A program made the position numbers and the translations under genes. This document shows positions 6,425 through 10,926 of a stretch of 10,926 nucleotides of DNA, in pieces. Under the pieces are notes generated by a model. It was given only the letters and a program-made list of their open reading frames with translations, was not told the DNA's origin and searched no databases. The stretch's first letter is position 1; each line of letters begins with the position of its first letter. Location: positions 1 to 10,926 of the forward strand of contig CAYXFU010000069.1 of NCBI GenBank assembly GCA_964464375.1. Direction: 5' to 3'. The DNA is from CAIOZA01 sp964464375 (lineage in GTDB: Bacteria; Bacteroidota; Ignavibacteria; Kapaibacteriales; UBA2268).

Positions 6425-7570
6425 ATGAGCGAGAAAAATACATATCTGTTTACTTCTGAATCTGTTTCAGAAGGACATCCGGATAAAATTTGCGATCAGG
6501 TTTCCGATGCAGTGCTAGATGCAATGCTTAAAGATGATCCTAACAGCCGCGTTGCCTGCGAATGTTATGCAACAACCGGACTCATCGTAGTCGGTGGTGA
6601 AATCACAACAAACACTTATATCAACCTTCAGGAACTTGTTCGCGGTGTAATTAGAGATATTGGATACGACAAAGACGGATATAGATTTGATGCTAATTCA
6701 TGCGCTATCATAAATGTAATCAATCATCAGTCACCCGACATTGCAATGGGCGTCGATACTGGCGGTGCCGGCGATCAGGGTATGATGTTTGGGTTTGCCT
6801 GCTCGGAAACACCTGAACTTATGCCAGCTCCACTAATGTATGCTCATCGTCTTGTTGAGAGATTAGCGCATATAAGAAAAACAAATCTTGCATTAATGCC
6901 ATATCTGCGTCCCGATTCAAAATCTCAGGTTACAATTGAGTATTCGGATGCAGGAGAAATACTGAGAATTGATACTGTTGTTCTGTCAACCCAGCATGAT
7001 CCGGATGTAGCACAGGATAGAATCAAACAGGATATTATCAACAATGTCATAAATGAAGTAATCCCATCAAATCTTCGTGACGATAAAACAAAAATCTTCG
7101 TCAATCCAACCGGTAGCTTTGTAATCGGTGGCCCGCACGGTGACACAGGTTTAACTGGAAGAAAAATCATAGTTGATACTTATGGAGGTCGTGCCCCTCA
7201 TGGTGGTGGTGCATTTTCGGGTAAGGATGCTACAAAAGTTGACCGTTCAGCAGCTTATGCCGCAAGACATATTGCCAAAAATATTGTTGCTGCCGGAATT
7301 GCTAAAGAATGCACTCTTCAATTATCTTATGCTATTGGAATTGCTGAGCCTGTTTCTATACATATTGACACAAAAGGTACATCCAGAGTCAGCGACATTG
7401 CATTATCCAGATTTGTTAAGGAAAACATTGACCTTCGTCCACAGGCTATAATCGAACGTCTTGGGATGAAACGCCCTATTTTCAGACAGACAGCCAGTTA
7501 TGGTCACTTTGGCAAGCCAAATCTGCCATGGGAACAGAACGATTTAATTGAAATTTTCAAAAAGATATAA
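6425..7570 (+). CDS. metK: S-adenosylmethionine synthetase
   Basis: The 381-residue protein is a full-length methionine adenosyltransferase, making SAM from methionine and ATP with release of phosphate and pyrophosphate in the cytoplasm. Visible family marks are SESVSEGHPDK (11-21, with catalytic His18 and metal ligand Asp20), the signature hexapeptide GAGDQG (114-119) and the P-loop-like GGGAFSGKD (260-268); SYAIGIAEP (301-309) and TASYGHFG (356-363) also fit. AAGGAAG four bases before the ATG is a good ribosome site. The gene lies between the nucleotidyltransferase and ahcY with short gaps, so it is most likely co-transcribed with both. The 29-bp upstream gap is too short for a SAM riboswitch. 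Confidence 0.98.
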   Translation: MSEKNTYLFTSESVSEGHPDKICDQVSDAVLDAMLKDDPNSRVACECYATTGLIVVGGEITTNTYINLQELVRGVIRDIGYDKDGYRFDANSCAIINVINHQSPDIAMGVDTGGAGDQGMMFGFACSETPELMPAPLMYAHRLVERLAHIRKTNLALMPYLRPDSKSQVTIEYSDAGEILRIDTVVLSTQHDPDVAQDRIKQDIINNVINEVIPSNLRDDKTKIFVNPTGSFVIGGPHGDTGLTGRKIIVDTYGGRAPHGGGAFSGKDATKVDRSAAYAARHIAKNIVAAGIAKECTLQLSYAIGIAEPVSIHIDTKGTSRVSDIALSRFVKENIDLRPQAIIERLGMKRPIFRQTASYGHFGKPNLPWEQNDLIEIFKKI

Positions 7571-7601
7571 ATAAAACCATTATAAATAAAAGGAAAAAAA
7601 A

Positions 7602-8915
7602 ATGAGTAACATTCCCGAAAAAAACATGCAGGGCAAGTTCGACGAAGTCCCCGGTAAGTATTGCGTTAGAGATATTTCACAGGCAGAAGAAGGAAGACTT
7701 CTTATTGACTGGGCTGAATCAAGAATGCCAGTCCTCATGAATCTTAAGGAAACATACAGCAAAACAAAACCATTTGCCGGCTATAAAATTGCAGGTTGCC
7801 TGCATGTAACAAAAGAAACAGGCGTTCTTATCCGTGCATTTGTTGCCGCAGGAGCCGAACTTTCATGGTCAGGTTGCAATCCTCTGTCAACAAATGATGC
7901 AGTTGCTGCCGCATTAGCTGACGAAGGCGTTTCAATTTATGCATGGTACGAAAACGGACCTGATTTTTACTGGTGCATTGAAAGAACTATCGATTTTGAA
8001 CCTCACCTCACCCTTGATGATGGATGTGACTTAATCAACACAGTTCACGAGAAATATCAGGAAATGGCTAAGACAAAAATTGTCGGTGGTACAGAAGAAA
8101 CCACAACCGGAGTGCACCGCTTAAGATCCAGAGCAGCTGCCGGTCAACTCTTCTATCCAGTTTACGCTGTTAACGATGCAGAAACCAAATGGGATTTTGA
8201 CAACGTTTACGGAACAGGTCAATCAACACTTGACGGTATTCTTAGAGCAACATCAGTACTTTTCGCCGGAAAGAATTTCGTTGTTTGTGGTCACGGTCAT
8301 TGCGGTTCTGGCGTAGCCAAAAGAGCAAAAGGAATGGGATCGAACACAATCATTACTGAAATCAAAGGAACTGCCGCTTTGAAAGCAGCTCTTGAAGGTC
8401 ATGAAGTAATGACAATGGAGAATGCCGCGAAAGTAGGAGATATATTTGTTACAGCAACCGGCGTGAAAGACATTATCCGCAAAGAACATTTCGCATCGAT
8501 GAAAGATGGAGCAATCATCTGCAATACCGGTCACTATGATGCAGAAATTAACATACCCGAATTGGAAGCTCTTTCAGTATCAAAGCGTCAGATCAGACCC
8601 AACTGTGAAGAATACACTATGCAGGATGGCAGAAGACTTTATCTACTCGCACAGGGCAGACTTATTAATCTAGCTGCGGCAGAAGGTCATCCATCAGAAG
8701 TCATGGATATGTCGTTTGCTAATCAGTTTATGTCTCATCTTAAACTTGTCGAAGCTCACAAAGCAGGTGTAAAACTTCCAAACGAAGTTCTAGATCTGCC
8801 AGTAGAGCAGGATGAATTCATAGCCGAAACAAAATTAAGATTGATGAAAATGGACATTGATAAGCTCTCAGCTGAACAGTTAAGCTATATCAATGACTAT
8901 AATGCAGGAACCTAA
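7602..8915 (+). CDS. ahcY: S-adenosylhomocysteine hydrolase (adenosylhomocysteinase)
   Basis: The 437-residue NAD-dependent enzyme splits S-adenosylhomocysteine into adenosine and homocysteine, relieving inhibition of methyltransferases. Active-site residues are in place: His68 (LHVT), Asp140 (LDDGCD), Glu165/166 (EETTTG), Lys196 (NDAETK), Asp200-Asn201 (FDN), and HPSEVMDMSFANQ near residue 363. The Rossmann motif is GHGHCGSG (230-237), keeping the glycines of GxGxxGxG but with His where GYGW/GYGD is common. The length and the ending ...YINDYNAGT fit the shorter archaeal/Thermotoga-like branch that lacks the insertion and Tyr-containing tail of the eukaryote/proteobacterial type. AGGA lies seven bases before the ATG. 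The gap to metK is 31 bp and carries a TATAAATAA-AAGGAA run much like the gap before metK. A strong terminator ends the operon. Confidence 0.97.
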   Translation: MSNIPEKNMQGKFDEVPGKYCVRDISQAEEGRLLIDWAESRMPVLMNLKETYSKTKPFAGYKIAGCLHVTKETGVLIRAFVAAGAELSWSGCNPLSTNDAVAAALADEGVSIYAWYENGPDFYWCIERTIDFEPHLTLDDGCDLINTVHEKYQEMAKTKIVGGTEETTTGVHRLRSRAAAGQLFYPVYAVNDAETKWDFDNVYGTGQSTLDGILRATSVLFAGKNFVVCGHGHCGSGVAKRAKGMGSNTIITEIKGTAALKAALEGHEVMTMENAAKVGDIFVTATGVKDIIRKEHFASMKDGAIICNTGHYDAEINIPELEALSVSKRQIRPNCEEYTMQDGRRLYLLAQGRLINLAAAEGHPSEVMDMSFANQFMSHLKLVEAHKAGVKLPNEVLDLPVEQDEFIAETKLRLMKMDIDKLSAEQLSYINDYNAGT

Positions 8916-8940
8916 AACTTAAGTATTAAGTTAATATATT

Positions 8941-8977
8941 AAAACCCTTCACTTGATTGCGAGTGAAGGGTTTTTTT
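8941..8977 (+). terminator. Intrinsic terminator of the nucleotidyltransferase-metK-ahcY operon
   Basis: Perfect 13-bp arms AAAACCCTTCACT (8941-8953) and AGTGAAGGGTTTT (8962-8974) enclose an 8-nt loop, with a run of seven T from 8971. It lies 25 bp past the ahcY stop. This is a textbook rho-independent terminator and separates the operon from the kinase gene. Confidence 0.95.
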
Positions 8978-9029
8978 ATTTCTTCATTTTTATTAATAAT
9001 TGCCGATACTCATTACTGGCTTAAGAAAT

Positions 9030-9095
9030 TAATCAAGATCAAATGTCAGATAATCAAGATCAAATATCAGAATCAGTAGAATCAGTAGAATCACT
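9030..9095 (+). repeat. Tandem duplications across the kinase start
   Basis: A 21-bp unit at 9030-9050 is repeated at 9051-9071 with one change: the start codon ATG (9043-9045) in unit 1 is ATA in unit 2. Right after come three 9-bp units, AGAATCAGT at 9069-9077 and 9078-9086 and AGAATCACT at 9087-9095, which encode ES(V) repeats. All units are multiples of three, so copy changes keep frame. Confidence 0.9.
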
Positions 9096-10773
9096 CAACC
9101 AGAAAATCCAAAGGCTTGAAGAAGAAAATCTCAGGCTTAAGATTGACATGAAGAAATCCCAGAACCTGTATTCAGACATATTTTATAATGCTCCGGTAGC
9201 TTTTGCAATATCCGACTCTGAATCAGGAGTTTACATTGATGTTAATAATCAATTCTGCCATATACTGGGTCTCAAATTATCAGGAATTTTAGGAAAAACC
9301 CTGAGGGATATTAATCTAAAAATTCATGAAAGTGTTTTAAAAAATATTGACGATTTTATTATAAAATATAAAGAAATTGATAATATTGAAATCAACATTG
9401 TTAATGGGAAAAATAAAGAAATCACTGTAGTCCTAACTCAAAAAATAATTTCAGTAAATGGAAAAGACCATTATTTGAGCATTATAAGAGATATCAGCGA
9501 TATACGTCAGTCTTTGGGTGATCTGATTGAATCAGAAGAAATTTTCTCCTCGATTTTTAGATTATCACCCGATCCGATAGTGATTACTCGTTTAAGTGAC
9601 AGTGCACTGGTTGATGTCAATTACCGCTTTCTTGAAATTTTCGGATTTACTAGTGATGAACTTGCCGGAAATTCCTTTATCTCTTTGAATATGATTAAAT
9701 CTTGCGAATCGTACGACCTATCACAGAGTATTCTTAAGGAAAATGGAGAATTCTATGATTTTGAAATGGAGTTTGTCAAGAAAAATGGACTTAAATTCAG
9801 AGGTCTTCTTTCTCAGAAAACTCTTGATATTAAAGGTGTACCCCATGTTCTAACTGTTATAAAGGATATCAATCAGCTTAAACTCTACGAAAAGGAATTA
9901 GTTGATTTGAACCGCAGTCTGGAAGAGCGTGTTGATGAGCGGACTAGGGAGTTGAATGAAGCTCTATTTAAACTTGAAGATTCTAACAGGGAGCTAACTC
10001 TTCTCAATCAGGAAGTTGCAAATGAATCATATAAACTGATTAAGCTTAATAATAAATTAGCCATTTCCGAAAAACAGTTAATGGATGCGGCACAAATGAA
10101 AGATAGGCTAATTTCTATCCTTGCACATGACCTCAAGAATCCTCTGCTGGCATTGAGCCTGAGTGCAGAAATATTGATGATGAAGGCTGATTCTTTCAAA
10201 CCGGTGGAGATTAAAGGTAAAGCTAAACAAATATTCGATGTGATTAAGTATCTTAATAATCTAATTGAGAATCTATTAACATGGTCCAGATCGCAGCAAG
10301 GAAAGATCATTTTCAATCCGAGAAGCATTAGTATCAAGGATATAGTAGTTAACTGCATAAACCTTTACCAGGAAAATACAAAACAAAAGGATCAAACTAT
10401 TGTGCAGAGCGAATTCCCAGATATGACGATACAAGCTGATTCAGATATGATTCAAACTATTCTGCGTAACTTGATATCAAATGCTATAAAATTCACACCG
10501 AAGGAAGGCACAATAACAATCTCGGCAGTTTGTGAAAACGAACAGTTTGCCATCAGTGTCAAAGACACAGGTGTAGGCATGACTCCACGCGAAGTTGACA
10601 ATCTGTTTGCAATGGATCTATCTCTTTCGTCAAAAGGAACCTCCAAAGAAACAGGCACAGGTCTAGGTTTGATTATTTGCAAAGAATTCGTTGAGAAGCA
10701 CAATGGCACTATTATGGTCGAAAGCAAGAAAAATATCGGTACTACTTTTACCATTTCATTACCTTTGGAATAG
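9043..10773 (+). CDS. Soluble two-PAS sensor histidine kinase
   Basis: The 576-residue protein has a short N-terminal coiled coil (18-40), PAS domains at about 42-155 and 165-280 (each starting F...P.A/DP and containing D(V/I)N..F), a long coiled coil (280-350), a HisKA domain with the phospho-acceptor His362 in ILAHDLKNPL, and an HATPase_c domain. The N-box is LRNLISNAIKFTP (474-486), G1 is DTGVGM (508-513) and G2 is GTGLGL (538-543), so it should be catalytically active. There is no signal peptide or transmembrane segment, so it senses a cytoplasmic cue through PAS; the ligand is unknown. No response regulator lies beside it, making it an orphan in this window. No Shine-Dalgarno precedes the ATG, which falls inside a tandem duplication. 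It follows the ahcY terminator and is therefore probably transcribed on its own. Confidence 0.93.
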   Translation: MSDNQDQISESVESVESLNQKIQRLEEENLRLKIDMKKSQNLYSDIFYNAPVAFAISDSESGVYIDVNNQFCHILGLKLSGILGKTLRDINLKIHESVLKNIDDFIIKYKEIDNIEINIVNGKNKEITVVLTQKIISVNGKDHYLSIIRDISDIRQSLGDLIESEEIFSSIFRLSPDPIVITRLSDSALVDVNYRFLEIFGFTSDELAGNSFISLNMIKSCESYDLSQSILKENGEFYDFEMEFVKKNGLKFRGLLSQKTLDIKGVPHVLTVIKDINQLKLYEKELVDLNRSLEERVDERTRELNEALFKLEDSNRELTLLNQEVANESYKLIKLNNKLAISEKQLMDAAQMKDRLISILAHDLKNPLLALSLSAEILMMKADSFKPVEIKGKAKQIFDVIKYLNNLIENLLTWSRSQQGKIIFNPRSISIKDIVVNCINLYQENTKQKDQTIVQSEFPDMTIQADSDMIQTILRNLISNAIKFTPKEGTITISAVCENEQFAISVKDTGVGMTPREVDNLFAMDLSLSSKGTSKETGTGLGLIICKEFVEKHNGTIMVESKKNIGTTFTISLPLE

Positions 10774-10816
10774 ATTATTCCCAATTACCTATGGTTTTAG
10801 AGAATTAGAGTTTGTG

Positions 10817-10857
10817 AATTAACTTTCAAAAAGATTCATTTTTTTAGAAAGTGAATT
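10817..10857. repeat. Inverted repeat downstream of the kinase
   Basis: AATTAACTTTC (10817-10827) pairs with GAAAGTGAATT (10847-10857) at 10 of 11 positions around a 19-nt loop. It may be a weak terminator or 3' stabilising stem for the kinase transcript, though no T-run follows directly. Confidence 0.35.
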
Positions 10858-10868
10858 GTATTAATATC

Positions 10869-10913
10869 ATTAGTTTTTACTATTTTCTGATAACACCTTC
10901 ACTAAAAACTAAT
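10869..10913. repeat. Perfect 11-bp inverted repeat near the right edge
   Basis: ATTAGTTTTTA (10869-10879) and TAAAAACTAAT (10903-10913) are exact reverse complements separated by 23 nt. It could end transcription in either direction or belong to a neighbouring gene outside the window. The A+T-rich makeup lowers its significance. Confidence 0.4.
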
Positions 10914-10926
10914 ACAACACCTACCC

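Noticed and set aside
10880..10926. Short open minus-strand frame at the right edge reading VGVVLVFSEGVIRK-stop
   Set aside because: Fourteen codons are too few to support a gene. It vaguely recalls the end of a T9SS sorting domain but coincides with the perfect inverted repeat, so the match is not trustworthy.

Overview
The window reads as a chromosome segment of a Bacteroidota/Chlorobiota-type (FCB group) bacterium, possibly an Ignavibacteria- or Kapabacteria-like lineage. The basis is a secreted protein ending in a type IX secretion (T9SS) C-terminal sorting domain, a Bacteroidota-style -7 promoter element (TAnnTTTG), weak or absent Shine-Dalgarno sites on several genes, and families common in that phylum (PepD, a PqqD-like protein, PAS histidine kinases). 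The exact lineage is inference. Base composition varies along the window: the T9SS gene is visibly more A+T-rich than metK and ahcY.

Layout. Bases 1-779 hold no gene. They carry short hairpin repeats (26-117 and 262-284), an A+T-rich stretch, then a row of hairpins (509-758) ending in a terminator-like stem shared with the convergent pepD gene. On the minus strand, a 118-residue PqqD-like protein (2245-2601) and the dipeptidase pepD (780-2243) form a tight pair with a 1-base gap. Next comes a large Asp-box (BNR-like) T9SS cargo protein (2897-4975, minus). It is bracketed by two near-identical 78-bp direct copies of a paired-hairpin REP-like element (2714-2791 and 5153-5230). Beside each copy lies what looks like the leftover 3' end of a lost gene. 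On the plus strand, a sugar-nucleotidyltransferase-type gene (5418-6395), metK (6425-7570) and ahcY (7602-8915) sit 29-31 bp apart and end at a strong intrinsic terminator (8941-8977), so they are probably one operon. A soluble two-PAS histidine kinase (9043-10773) follows, with an unusual tandem duplication across its start codon. The right edge holds two A+T-rich inverted repeats and no clear gene.

How the genes work together. MetK makes S-adenosylmethionine and AhcY removes the S-adenosylhomocysteine that methyltransferases produce, so the plus-strand operon covers two steps of the activated-methyl cycle. The leading nucleotidyltransferase probably makes an NDP-sugar for surface glycans; its link to the methyl cycle is not evident. 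PepD hydrolyses dipeptides in the cytoplasm; a role for the PqqD-like partner is unknown. The strongest unusual signals are the REP pairs with compensatory hairpin changes and gene remnants, the hairpin row at 509-758, the PqqD-PepD coupling, and the duplicated kinase start. No CRISPR array, tRNA, rRNA, transposase gene or complete defence system is visible.
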